A DNA stretch of 64,000 bases from Prorocentrum cordatum (Eukaryota; Sar; Dinophyceae; Prorocentrales; Prorocentraceae), in NCBI GenBank assembly GCA_963575745.1, contig CAUYUJ010015826.1, positions 747,430 to 811,429 of the forward strand. The letters run 5' to 3'. A model generated the notes under the pieces. The model made no database searches, had not been told where the DNA came from, and worked only from the letters and a program-made list of their open reading frames with translations. A program made the position numbers and the translations under genes. Below, in pieces: positions 32,165-42,100 of the stretch (position 1 is its first letter; each line of letters begins with the position of its first letter).

Positions 32165-34428
32165 AAAAACAAACGTGGATGTTGGAGGTTGTTGCAGAAA
32201 AAGCTGATATTGAGTCACATGTGACCAGTACGAATCGCTTGTGATCACAAGCGATTCGCACTGGGACGAAAGCTCATTTCTTCAATATTTGGGAGCTATC
32301 TTCAGTCAAACATGAGGAACGTAAATTCAAGGGCCGAGTGGTGGTTCAGGGCAATACAGGCAAAGATGAAACTGGTTTGGCTGCCATATTCGCCGACGCC
32401 GCATCCAGCGCTTCGCATATCGAGGCTTCCAAACTTTGTGATGCTACTGCACTATTGCCACAATATGCGGGCGAACAAAGTGATGCACCTGGAGCATACA
32501 CGCAGGCATTGTTATACGGCGATGGACGAATCGACCCAGTGGATACTTGGATTACCATACCCAAGTGGCGCCAACCGGCATCCTGGTCGAAATGCAAGAA
32601 TCCCGTGTGCCGATTGCGATTGGCACTATACGGACATCCTCTTGCAGGTGTCTTTTGGGAACGAAAGTGTCGCACATGCTTGGGAAGTGTTGGATTTGAG
32701 CTTATTCCAGGATGGGAATGCGTGTGGAGACACAACAAACTGGGACTGATACTTTCAGTATATGTGGACGACTTCAAATTAGCCGGACCAGCTACCAATC
32801 TACAAGCCGGCTGGGATTATATCCGCAAAAGCGGCATTGACTTGGATCCGCCTACTCCATACTCTCAATACCTTGGCTGTGGACAACAGGCATATGACGT
32901 ACCGCAGAACATCTTCGACAAAAGAATGTCTACCATTCGACCTATGTTGCCTGCGCACAGTGATCAAGATTACCATGCAGCCAAACAAGTTCGTGGAATT
33001 CGACATGACATGTTTGGTTTTACTGATCAGTGCATTGAACGGTACCTGGAATGCGCTTCCAAGCGCGCCCAGGGACCAGGGTCACGTCGGAAACGACCCG
33101 ACTCGCCGAGGACTTCGCGATCCAAATCGCCTCGTTCTTCCGGGTCGGTCGCAAGACCCACTCGCGTGCTCAACGCACGGCCGCGATCATCCAGCCCAGC
33201 TAGATCGGTCGATAAACCTTCCACTACGACAGAATCCACGACAGTCACATACGATGACCTACCCGACGCCGAGACCCCTGGCATCGAGGACACTTCTTTT
33301 ACCGAGTCCGACTACTCCGACGAGGGTATCCTTGGCCAGGACGCGGCGAGTGTATTGATGAAGATTCTCTACCTGGCACGTTGCTGTCGTTTCGATTTTT
33401 TACATCCAGTATGTATGCTAGCCAGAGAGATTACCAAATGGAATACCACGTGTGATAAACGTCTACATCGGTTGATCTGCTACATCAAAACGACGCGTAC
33501 TCATTGTTTACATGGATGGATAGGGGATTCACCAGACAAACTATCCATCATGCTCTTCACTGACGCCTCGTTCGCCGATTGCATTACCTCGTCCAAGTCC
33601 ACTACCGGCGTCTTCGCCGCGCTTGTTGGACCTAACACGTTCTTCCCGGTCAATGCTGTGTGCAAGAAACAAACGGTCGTATCGCATTTATCCACAGAGT
33701 CCGAGATCGTTGCTCCTGACTCAGCACTACGACAGGAGGGGCTACCACTACTCTCATTCTGGGAGGCCGTGGTGGAGGTTGCCAACACATGCAAAGAGAA
33801 GAATACTTGCCTGGGCTGCCTGGGACGCGCCGACACGGCGACATGTCCGACATTGGCCGCCAAAAAGAAGAGGCGCAAGCCATCGCCTCGCAAGGCACCC
33901 CCTACACGGGGATCGTCTCCTAGCCGTAGGCAGCTACCGCTGAGGACGGAGACACTTATGCCTCCAAAGAAGCGCACGATATCCCATGAGGGTACCGTGT
34001 TACACGTGGATCCAGAGCCTGCTCAGGAGAGCAGCTCTCCCAAAGTACATCTCATCGTCCTCGAGGACAACCAGGCCGTGATCAAGATTGTCCAGAAGGG
34101 ACGTACACCAGCACCTCGTCATCTTCATCGTATTCATCGTATAAACCTGGATTGGATATGCGAGACATGCCAACTCGAACATATCGAGCTCAAGTGTGTA
34201 GGTACAAAAGAGCAGATCGCAGATATGATGACCAAACATTTTGAGCCAAAGAAAGCAGACCTCTGGAGGGACCTCTTGGAGCACTCACTCATCTTTCCTG
34301 TTACTTTGGTACAATGTGCTCCAAAGACCCCATGGAAACCACTGCGAGGGCCTCGGAGGCCCGACGGTTTACTTCATATTGCAGAACCTCCAAAACTGGA
34401 TGGATGTCCGGAAGTATGCAAAATATAA
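32161..34428 (+). CDS. Reverse transcriptase-RNase H
   Basis: Frame 1 is open from 32161 except for one TGA at 32242-32244 in the centre of a 40-bp palindrome. From 32245 it runs uninterrupted to the stop at 34426-34428. RT landmarks: KFKGRVVVQGN, QSDAPGAYTQALL, LALYGHPLAGVFWE and the catalytic YVDD (32761-32772). RNase H: FTDASFAD (Asp 33562), STESEIVAPD (33691-33720), LEDNQAV (Asp 34066) and the C-terminal EQIADMMTKHF. Two insertions rich in Arg, Ser, Lys and Pro interrupt the usual fold, one between RT and RNase H (about 33050-33330) and one inside RNase H (about 33800-34040) with KKKRRKPSPRK, a nuclear-localisation-like string. The enzyme makes cDNA from element RNA. Confidence 0.92.
32214..32264. 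repeat. Adjacent palindromes at the integrase/RT junction
   Basis: GTCACATGTGAC (32214-32225) is a perfect 12-bp palindrome. It abuts a 40-bp palindrome without loop (32225-32264) whose arms match at 19 of 20 positions. The centre supplies the in-frame TGA. Confidence 0.9.
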
Positions 34429-34473
34429 CTTACTGAGAAAGAAAAGTGGGGCGAGGTAGGATCAGAATGTGGG

Positions 34474-35406
34474 ATGATGTGTGTTGGACAAGCCAATCAC
34501 GAGGGCATATGTGCATGCATGTACCATATCGCTGTTCCTGCTGCAGCTACCGATTCGCGCACACCTCGATCGAGGGCACGTTCACCGCACGGTAGACAAC
34601 CCCGCCATTCTCCCTCACCTCCGCATGGTACAGAGAGGTCTAGGACACTTATTGTGTGTTCGTGCCGCAGCAGTTTTACGACTCGAGCTACAAAGCTTAC
34701 CAGCATTCTGCTTGCCGTGTGCGAGACGCAATCAAGTGAGATCGGTTCTAATCCCGATCCCCCCATCCTCGAGATGGATCAGGCACCGCCGCTCCACCTC
34801 GTCGGCTGGCCCATCGGCTACGACGCCGAGTACGACCCGAACGCCAAGGATGATGACCGCGTGGGCTTCACGTCCCACGCTCAAACTGGCCGTCCTCGTG
34901 ATCCCGAAGATGGCTTTGCATACGTACATCATCGGCGTGCTGATCGCAGTGCAGAGTTTGATCTCCGTGTGCCCCAGGAATCCACTATTGTCGAAGTTAC
35001 CCGCTCCGCGTCCGCTGACGCGAAGAGTTGGATCGGCGAAGTTGGTGGAGGAGTCGGCGGCAACGCCAACTACAAGTACAGTACGACCACGGCGACGCCA
35101 TGGATATCTTTCACGAGAGCCATGTGCATGATATCCAGCCTCTTCACACGCAATTCTTCTATACAAGAAAACGTTCGTGGCGTACATGATCATCTGCATG
35201 CGTTGATTCCAGGCTCACACCGCAAGTGCCCACCAATGGAGCTCACGACAGTGGTATTGAAGAAGGAGTGGATGATGATGCATAACGATTGGTCAAAAGT
35301 TGGCAGTACATTTCTTGAGCAATACGCCGAGGACAGCGTTCAGGACACAAAATATTTTACGGAGATGGACTTTGTGCGCCACATGATGCATACAGTAATG
35401 GACTGA
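34474..35406 (+). CDS. Extra ORF C downstream of RNase H, unknown function
   Basis: 310 codons in frame 1 starting 46 bases after the RNase H stop. A second in-frame ATG, MDQAPPLHLVGWPIGYDAEY (34774), may be the original start because what precedes is Arg/Ser-rich and poorly organised. The C-terminal half (KKEWMMMHNDWSKVGSTFLE and TEMDFVRHMMHTVMD) looks like a real helical protein. Coding does not end here: frame 0 continues at 35415-35597 (RTSDIVGHLGHVVEDNLV) and another frame at 35611-35717. No family recognised. By position it begins the cargo block. Confidence 0.6.
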   Translation: MMCVGQANHEGICACMYHIAVPAAATDSRTPRSRARSPHGRQPRHSPSPPHGTERSRTLIVCSCRSSFTTRATKLTSILLAVCETQSSEIGSNPDPPILEMDQAPPLHLVGWPIGYDAEYDPNAKDDDRVGFTSHAQTGRPRDPEDGFAYVHHRRADRSAEFDLRVPQESTIVEVTRSASADAKSWIGEVGGGVGGNANYKYSTTTATPWISFTRAMCMISSLFTRNSSIQENVRGVHDHLHALIPGSHRKCPPMELTTVVLKKEWMMMHNDWSKVGSTFLEQYAEDSVQDTKYFTEMDFVRHMMHTVMD

Positions 35407-35414
35407 CAACTCCC

Positions 35415-35770
35415 AGCTTCGCTCCGAACCTTGATCGCGCTGCGATCCAACTACCCGTGCGCCCACTTGGCCTAGCCAGGACATCAGATATTGTGGGACA
35501 CCTTGGCCACGTTGTCGAAGATAACCTTGTCACCGAGATGAGGGCGTTTTTGATCTTATTTAGACAAGCGAATTCCGCCGCAAGTTCAGTGCGGTGTTGA
35601 CTGCGCGCGGAGGATCTGGAGGCATCGGATCAAGCCCCAAGACGGTGGCAACACCATCCGACCACCCAGACGGCTGGAAGACCCTACCAGAGTACGACGA
35701 CAATGTGATGAGTATTTAGTGTTGGCAACCATACGACGAGGGCTCTGTATTCATAGGTGAGACCCCTACC
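35415..35770 (+). pseudogene. Coding remnants linking ORF C to ORF D
   Basis: Frame 0 reads NLDRAAIQLPVRPLGLARTS and LVTEMRAFLILFRQANS up to TGA at 35595-35597. A second frame reads GGSGGIGSSPKTVATPSDHP and GWKTLPEYDDNVMSI to TAG near 35717. These look like pieces of one longer ancestral frame interrupted by small indels. Confidence 0.5.
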
Positions 35771-36600
35771 GTGGTTGGCCCTGGTCTTACTCCTGGTTAT
35801 GATATTGACCCACTCGAGCTTGCACAAGCAAAATACTCCGCGTTTTGTGGTGGTCGATTGGTTTCTACTCTCCTCTCAGACAACGGATGGCACTCACTCA
35901 TACAGGAGGATCTGGGACTTATTCTGCATCATGCCTTCGGCCCGTCAGGGCACGCATACAAATGGGCAAATTTTTACACGGACTCAACATGGATCATGCA
36001 CCACAAAAAGGGATCCAAGACCGCCAAGCACAAGAAGTACCCCAGCCACGGCATCGACGAGCTCAACAGCCCACAAAAGCGAGACGCTCTGGCTAAAGCG
36101 TCAAACGTTGGTCTCGCACCTTTATTCATGCCGTGCCTCAATCGCGCGGAATGCATGGGAGGCGCTACCCTCGAGCACTTGTCGACCATTATCCGCGACG
36201 ACATAATGATGTGGGCATTCTCCTTTGGCAATTACAAAGAATGGTTCAAACAGAACGACGCGCCGATTGGCCAGGACTATTATTGCCAGAGGCTGGTGGC
36301 GACACCCGCTGTGATATGGCACAGCTCCGTGATCAGCGCACGCAGGCACAGGAGAACCGTATCACAGCTATCCTCGCAAACCAGTTCGAGTCCACTCTCG
36401 AGCAGCGCACTATGATCGCCATGATCCGCAATGCCAGGGGCCTGATGATGATGAACGACAATGCTTCTATCAAAGAGTGGCGTAAATTGAATGAGGCCAT
36501 CTGGGAGCATTGGGCTAATGACTTTCCTGCATTCGTGAAACAGAGGCATTATTGCAGAGGCATCAACGCCATGGTTTCTGGAGTACAAACGATATTGCAT
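35771..36600 (+). pseudogene. Extra ORF D, frameshifted
   Basis: Frame 2 from 35771 reads CGGRLVSTLLSDNGWHSLIQ, YKWANFYTDSTWIMHHKKGS and IIRDDIMMWAFSFGNYKEWF, then loses sense near 36305. Frame 1 continues with CDMAQLRDQRTQAQENRITA and MIRNARGLMMMNDNASIKEW to about 36595, where frame 0 (ORF E) takes over. The protein is helical and mixed charge, and I recognise no family. The handovers are one-base shifts, so this is a decayed part of a longer cargo ORF. Confidence 0.55.
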
Positions 36601-38669
36601 GCGCCAACCACGGACAGAATACGGTGGTCATGCGTCGCCATGAGGATCGTGCTCCTACTTCCGTGCGCGAGCTCATGAAGATGGAGTGCGAGGGCGGCGT
36701 CCCGGCGCTTATGCCAGTACACGTACAAGTGGATCTACAACGTTTTATTGACGCGATGCAGTACTTCCGTTGCCCTACGGTCATGGGGCCAGGCAAAGCG
36801 GCACAATGGGGCGTACATCCGAACTTTGATTACCACACGGGCGATTTGACCAAGACGATGCAATCACGTGGTATTACAGTTCTTCCATCAGATCACTGGG
36901 TAGATGTGTATGACAGAATTACGCCTCAGGCTTGGCATGCGAAACAGAACAATCACAAGTTGGCGATGTTTACGACACAGTTCTGCGATGCAGTATGCTA
37001 TCGTAATTTCTGTGCATTTATTCAGTCATTACCATCTCAGCCGTATCCATTCAGACCTCCTATCATGACTCCAGTCACGGACGCACAGGCCTACATACAG
37101 GCCAAAGAGATCATGGAGGCTCTTCACTTTCGAGAGAAGATAACCAATGAATGGAAGAGAGATCTCAGCCTCACGACGCTGATGACTCAGACCGCTGGTG
37201 AAATTGCTCATTGCGCTTGGATGGCATCGTGTGCCGACGGTACTTTGCCAATATCAATGCCAGCAGCCACAAGTCATCCAGGCATACCTATCCCTTCACT
37301 CCCGACACAGCCACCAGCACTTGATCCCCGCGAGCCCAACAAGGCTTTTCCTCAGGACGATCCATTCGGTCATGCATACGACGACTTGTTCAACTACCTT
37401 CTCTTGCTTATCAACGACTATCCTGGGGCGTGGGCATCTTGGGATTCACTTGAGAAACAAGAGCTCCTCCACCCCAGAATTATGAAAACAGTTGAAGATG
37501 CACATGCTGTTGCCTGGGTTGTGCACGAGCAGTTCCTACAGCAGATTACCGACTTGGACGGCAATGGCGATTCGACCAAATCACGACTTGTTGCAGAAGG
37601 CAACAGACTGAACTCCCATCGTATTGGTCCTGTTGTTGACAACCAGGACAACATTGCAGCATGCAAAGCTTTCTTTACACAGAATGCCTTGAATCGGCTT
37701 GCATTGGGACTTGAGCCCGATGTTCCAACTGCAGTCTGGCGCGCGGCAGCCGGGATAGACCAGCAGACTGAGATCGGACAGCCAGCGCAACCAGGCCCAC
37801 TGCCTGAACCATTGCAGCCTGGCCCTCAGCCGATCCCCCAGCCAGAGCCATTACCGACTGGCCCGCTTCCAATTAGCACGCCAGCAGATCCATTGCCACC
37901 AGACCAGCTCCCGACAGCCGAGTCAGTCCTGATCCCCGACGACGACACTGACTTAGATGCGATGGAGCTGGAGGCAACTCCTGCCGACGACGATCCTTCT
38001 CCACACACGATACATATATTGCCATGGCAGGACAGTTGCGAGCGGTCCATGCACGAGGACATCAGCCAGATACCGACATTCGACAATGCATGCACTATTC
38101 GCGAGTACAAGCTCCAAGCAGGCCTTGTGGACGATCATCCATACATTCCTCCTATGTTGCGGGGTACTTCCGCGACCAACGGCTTCGCTTGCTTGCAGAA
38201 CGAGGAGTGGTTCGATCAATTGCAACACGACGATTGTGTGATCGCTCATGCGCCCGACATCGCACAATCTGGTTGCTTCCCAGAATGGAAATGGATATCG
38301 CTCCCACAGTACGACGAGGTACGCTATGGCCCTGAACTACTCGATGAGTGGCTTGGTGATCCTATTTGGATGAGTAAAGACGTCGCGACGTTGCTACGCC
38401 ACGAGATCCACTACAATAAGTTCCATATAAGTCAATTCCACGATCGACGCATCAACATATGGCCGAAAACAACGGATCGTGAGTGGAAGATCCCAAGCAA
38501 TTGGAAATCGTTGCAGGATATGGTCCAGTGGAAATTCCGTGAGCGTAAAAGCCACACCGGACCATCCACAGATGCGGCCATCGCGCACTTCAAAAAGGAT
38601 GGTGAACCAGACGGGTATACTGATTGGAATGATTATTACCCGATCTTCATCCTTCGCGCGTTCCAGTAG
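36552..38669 (+). CDS. Extra ORF E: unknown N-terminal part, Pro-rich linker and start of a Tpt1-like domain
   Basis: 705 codons in frame 0. Residues up to about 390 form a globular unknown region (LMPVHVQVDLQRFIDAMQYF, KLAMFTTQFCDAVCYRNFCA, DLFNYLLLLINDYPGAWASW). A Pro/Leu/Gln-rich linker follows (about 37780-37940, repeats of QPGP and PLP), then an acidic stretch, then HIHILPWQD-like sequence and the N-terminal lobe of a Tpt1/KptA domain with SKDVATLLRH (38373-38402). A TAG at 38667 interrupts the domain, but frame 0 stays open beyond it to 39083 and encodes the next conserved motifs. The stop is therefore secondary, or it is read through. Confidence 0.75.
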   Translation: MQRHQRHGFWSTNDIACANHGQNTVVMRRHEDRAPTSVRELMKMECEGGVPALMPVHVQVDLQRFIDAMQYFRCPTVMGPGKAAQWGVHPNFDYHTGDLTKTMQSRGITVLPSDHWVDVYDRITPQAWHAKQNNHKLAMFTTQFCDAVCYRNFCAFIQSLPSQPYPFRPPIMTPVTDAQAYIQAKEIMEALHFREKITNEWKRDLSLTTLMTQTAGEIAHCAWMASCADGTLPISMPAATSHPGIPIPSLPTQPPALDPREPNKAFPQDDPFGHAYDDLFNYLLLLINDYPGAWASWDSLEKQELLHPRIMKTVEDAHAVAWVVHEQFLQQITDLDGNGDSTKSRLVAEGNRLNSHRIGPVVDNQDNIAACKAFFTQNALNRLALGLEPDVPTAVWRAAAGIDQQTEIGQPAQPGPLPEPLQPGPQPIPQPEPLPTGPLPISTPADPLPPDQLPTAESVLIPDDDTDLDAMELEATPADDDPSPHTIHILPWQDSCERSMHEDISQIPTFDNACTIREYKLQAGLVDDHPYIPPMLRGTSATNGFACLQNEEWFDQLQHDDCVIAHAPDIAQSGCFPEWKWISLPQYDEVRYGPELLDEWLGDPIWMSKDVATLLRHEIHYNKFHISQFHDRRINIWPKTTDREWKIPSNWKSLQDMVQWKFRERKSHTGPSTDAAIAHFKKDGEPDGYTDWNDYYPIFILRAFQ

Positions 38670-39190
38670 CACATTGACCCGCAGAAGAATCGGATCGAGA
38701 TATACGCAAAACCAATACCCGAAGGAGGCGACAACAGCTGTTTCGATTGGAACAGCGTTATTGCTATTAGATGTGTTGGAGGCCACAGTTGCGTCAATCC
38801 ACTCTCCAAACCATGGAACATGGGCTGGGGGAGCCTGCAATGGACAGAGGTGAAATACCTCCACCATGGAACGACATTTCGTGCTTGGCGCAGCATCCGT
38901 AAGTCAGGTATTATTCCCGGCTATATCGATCCATCTTCCCAGAGAGACAAATATTATCATGGATCACCGCGCGCGGAGGCATTCTTCAGTTCCAGCACGT
39001 ACATAGACAACGTCCAGAAGAATCCCCATACATGGTACAATCATACAAGTTCAAGCGCTACAAGAACGAGGTCGAGCTGGTGATCAACATGGAGATTGCC
39101 GCAAAAGCTGGGTGCAGATTTTGGCTGGGCGCCCAAGGTGCTATTCTGACAGAAGACGTGGTTCCCGCTGCTGCAGTCATTGCAATTCGC
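38370..39190 (+). pseudogene. Tpt1/KptA-type RNA 2'-phosphotransferase domain, interrupted
   Basis: Family landmarks in order: MSKDVATLLRH (38370-38402), equivalent to the SKxLSxxLRH helix with its catalytic Arg-His pair; IAIRCVGGHS (ending 38789), equivalent to IRAxQGHS; LHHGTTFRAWRSIRKSGIIP (HGT at 38865-38873); then, after a -1 frame change near 39045-39065, EVELVINMEIAAKAGCRFW and LGAQGAILTEDVVPAAAVI (39110-39180), equivalent to GFRFFxADNGVWLTDxVP. Known Tpt1/KptA enzymes use NAD+ to remove an internal RNA 2'-phosphate left by tRNA splicing, via an ADP-ribosylated intermediate. Here the domain is embedded in a retroelement polyprotein. The TAG at 38667 and the frame change imply this copy is inactive unless recoded. 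Confidence 0.85.
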
Positions 39191-42100
39191 CGTCTCCAAC
39201 CACGCAATGAGCACGGCCGGCAGATATGGCCGGAGGGCCCTACTTGGGTCTACCCGCCATTGGCCGCGAGACAACCATTGAGCAAATGCGAAATTTGTGC
39301 TGTTCTTCCTGGGACAGAAATGATGGACGATCCTCCCGGGATTGCACCAGCTGACATGGAACAAGACACGGATCAGCAGCCAAAGACGCCGTTCGCATCA
39401 GCATCATCGGCTCAGCGACCGATCGCCCCTCAGGTGGGGGCGACCCCCGCTGGCCGCACATCTGACGCCGACGCTTTGGATGAAACGGTGGTCCGTGCTA
39501 TGATTGACAGTTGCGGGCACAATATGCAGGATAAAGAATGGTTGATAGCCGCGTCATATTGCCGAGAGGCCCTTCGACCCATTACATCCAAGACCACACA
39601 GAAAGATTGGAATCGTCGGCCTATATTTAATGATGTTCGCATGGGGGACTTCATTGTCACTGAGAATTGGGGATCTACCAATTGTTATCATTATGACAAT
39701 CACTACCCCAAAGGCGACCACAAAACCAAGGTGCTCATGAACAAGGGCCACATTTATGGACCACTTATTCATTTTGGCGTATTCGACAAGTTCTTTGCGG
39801 TACAAGTACCTGTTCTCAACTACGGTTTACGATGGGTAAACATATGGTACAATGACAGAAACATGCCTCTCAAGGGTGTTGCCTTCGCTTTGCCAATACG
39901 TACCGACATCGACCCAACGCAGATGAATATCGCACTTGAAGGTCCATCTTCGTGCCGCGACCAAATACAGCAACATAAAACTTCGGGTGATCTACCATAT
40001 CTTGGAATGCCGAGCATTCATATGCAACGTATCCCACGTACGCCGACCAGACGCCCCGCTCCTCGGACACCCGATCCCGACGAGCTGGTGGCCACACTTG
40101 CCGAGGGTCCTACTACCGCAGACGATGGGCCCCAACAAAAGGCAGGCCAATCTACTGAGCCTCTGGTTACTATCATCGTGGATATATCAAACATCCCACT
40201 CACATACGAGGAGAAAGCAGCGAACGATACCATGAGGGCAGATTTATCAGCAGAGATCCAAGCTGATGAGGACGTCGGCTCGAGCATCCTTGATAACATC
40301 ATCGACCCGCCAGAGGACTTCCTCAACCATCCCGGCTACGACCCAGACGAGGATGCAATATTGATCAAGCAAGCCTACGACCACTGCATATACTGCGGGA
40401 CGTCGGAGTTAGTGGTGGATTCACCTATGATAAAGGTGCGACAAATTATTGAGGTGCATACTGGCAGGGGCAAGATTGTGGTGGATCCGATACAGTCATA
40501 CTTACGATTTGACATGAAGTTTGGATCCAAAACATATAATTCAGAGACATACTATATGGATTACAATCATACCCATAAATGGGCACGTGACTTACCGATT
40601 TGCAGTGCGGATAGTTTCTTCAAACAGATGGTGCGCTACCTGGACCCAGAGGTCATCGAGGAGTCGACTACAGGCGTCTTTCAATGGATTTCTAAAGTGT
40701 ACCAAATCATATTGCTGGACAGCATTACGGATCGACGTGATTTCACAAAAGATGCTATTCATCAGCGCCATCCTGCACTCAAGACGTTGCGTGATCTATT
40801 TACACATTGTACCCAGACATTTGGCAACCCAGGATTCCCCGTATGGGGGGAGCTGGCGGAAACACCTGCCGCGCCGCATCAGGAGGATCCAGGCGCGGAG
40901 CAGGATATTCCCCAGGACCCAGGCAGCGTTGCGTCCGCAGCTCCAGATCAAGAAACCATGGCACGGATCATAGCCCAGCAGAAGGGGATCGACCGCGAGG
41001 AGGGCGACAATGAGGCCGCCTTGCAGGTAGAGGCTAACCGTATCCGTACAGAAAACGTATACCATGGTGATACTGACACCGCGGACAACGACACGACCGA
41101 GCGCGTCGGACTGCCAGGGGAAAGATTGTCTAGGATCGAGATCGAGGGAATGAGCCGATCGATCGCCTCCCGTCCGACCGCCGAGATCAACCGCGATGCC
41201 ATGGATCAGATCGGCCGCGTTCTCGCTAGTGGTCGTGACACTCGCTGGGGATCCCGTGAGCACCTCGCGATTCACGGGGCCCCAGAGGATATCCAGCATG
41301 ATAGTGCGCGATGTCGGAATTGCGATCGTCTCTTGTCTCTAGGGATCGTTACAGATGAAGGTACAATTTGTGATATCTGCTGGCAGTACACTGTTGCCGT
41401 AGGTGCTACGGGCAAAAGTACCGCCGTGGAGAGCGACCAGGCATACCTCCAGAGGTTGACACACTGGATCAAGACGACGCTCTCCCAGGACGACATCACA
41501 AGGTACATGGCAGACGGAGCGCAGGTCCTGATGATGGGCAAGCGTTCCATTCCAGGTCATGAGAAGGACACGTTGAGGAGATTGGCAAATTCTGCTGCTA
41601 AGAGGTATCGGAGGTGGGTCGAAGCAGGCTCCCCTCCTGCACATTTGCGCAGGTTGATGGGCGAGCGTGAGGACGACAGACCTCTATACCACCCTTTTGC
41701 CAACCTCGTTCAGCGTTCCCTGAATGATATGAAGTTCCACCACCAAATGACAGGCGCTCGCATCAATAGGGGCGAGAAGGCTTATACCATCGAGGATATG
41801 CGTGACGCCTGTGATATTCTTGATCACAGCGCCAGGACTGGCCAAGCTGGTCGGAAGAAATGGCGGTTGAACACAGGCAGACTCGATCGAGGCACGAGGC
41901 AAGAGCGCGGACTTGTCACGATTGCCCTTCCCCGCGGGGATGGCACTCGTGAGAAAGTCACGCAGCGCAAGCTTGCCGTGCTTGCCTCCATCGAGCCCGC
42001 CTTGGGTTCCACTGACCAGAGGGGGGTTGATTCAGGGATTAGAACCGATCCGATCGAACCTGATATACACTCCCCACATTCTGATGATGCCATGGAGCCA

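Noticed and set aside
32155-32171. Programmed -1 frameshift at CTTTAAAAAAAC between integrase and RT
   Set aside because: The zero-frame stop TAA lies before the A-run, so a standard slippery heptamer is not in frame. A one-base loss in the T/A run explains it as well.
34840-34990. Hydrophobic stretch in frame 2 (LKLAVLVIPKMALHTYIIGV) suggesting an envelope-like membrane segment
   Set aside because: Frame 1 is open across the same bases and continues into clear coding sequence. No signal peptide or other envelope feature accompanies it.
38661-38675. Stop-codon readthrough at CAGTAGCAC in the Tpt1-like domain
   Set aside because: The downstream context does not fit the known CARYYA readthrough signal, and the domain also has a separate frame change, so decay is the simpler reading.
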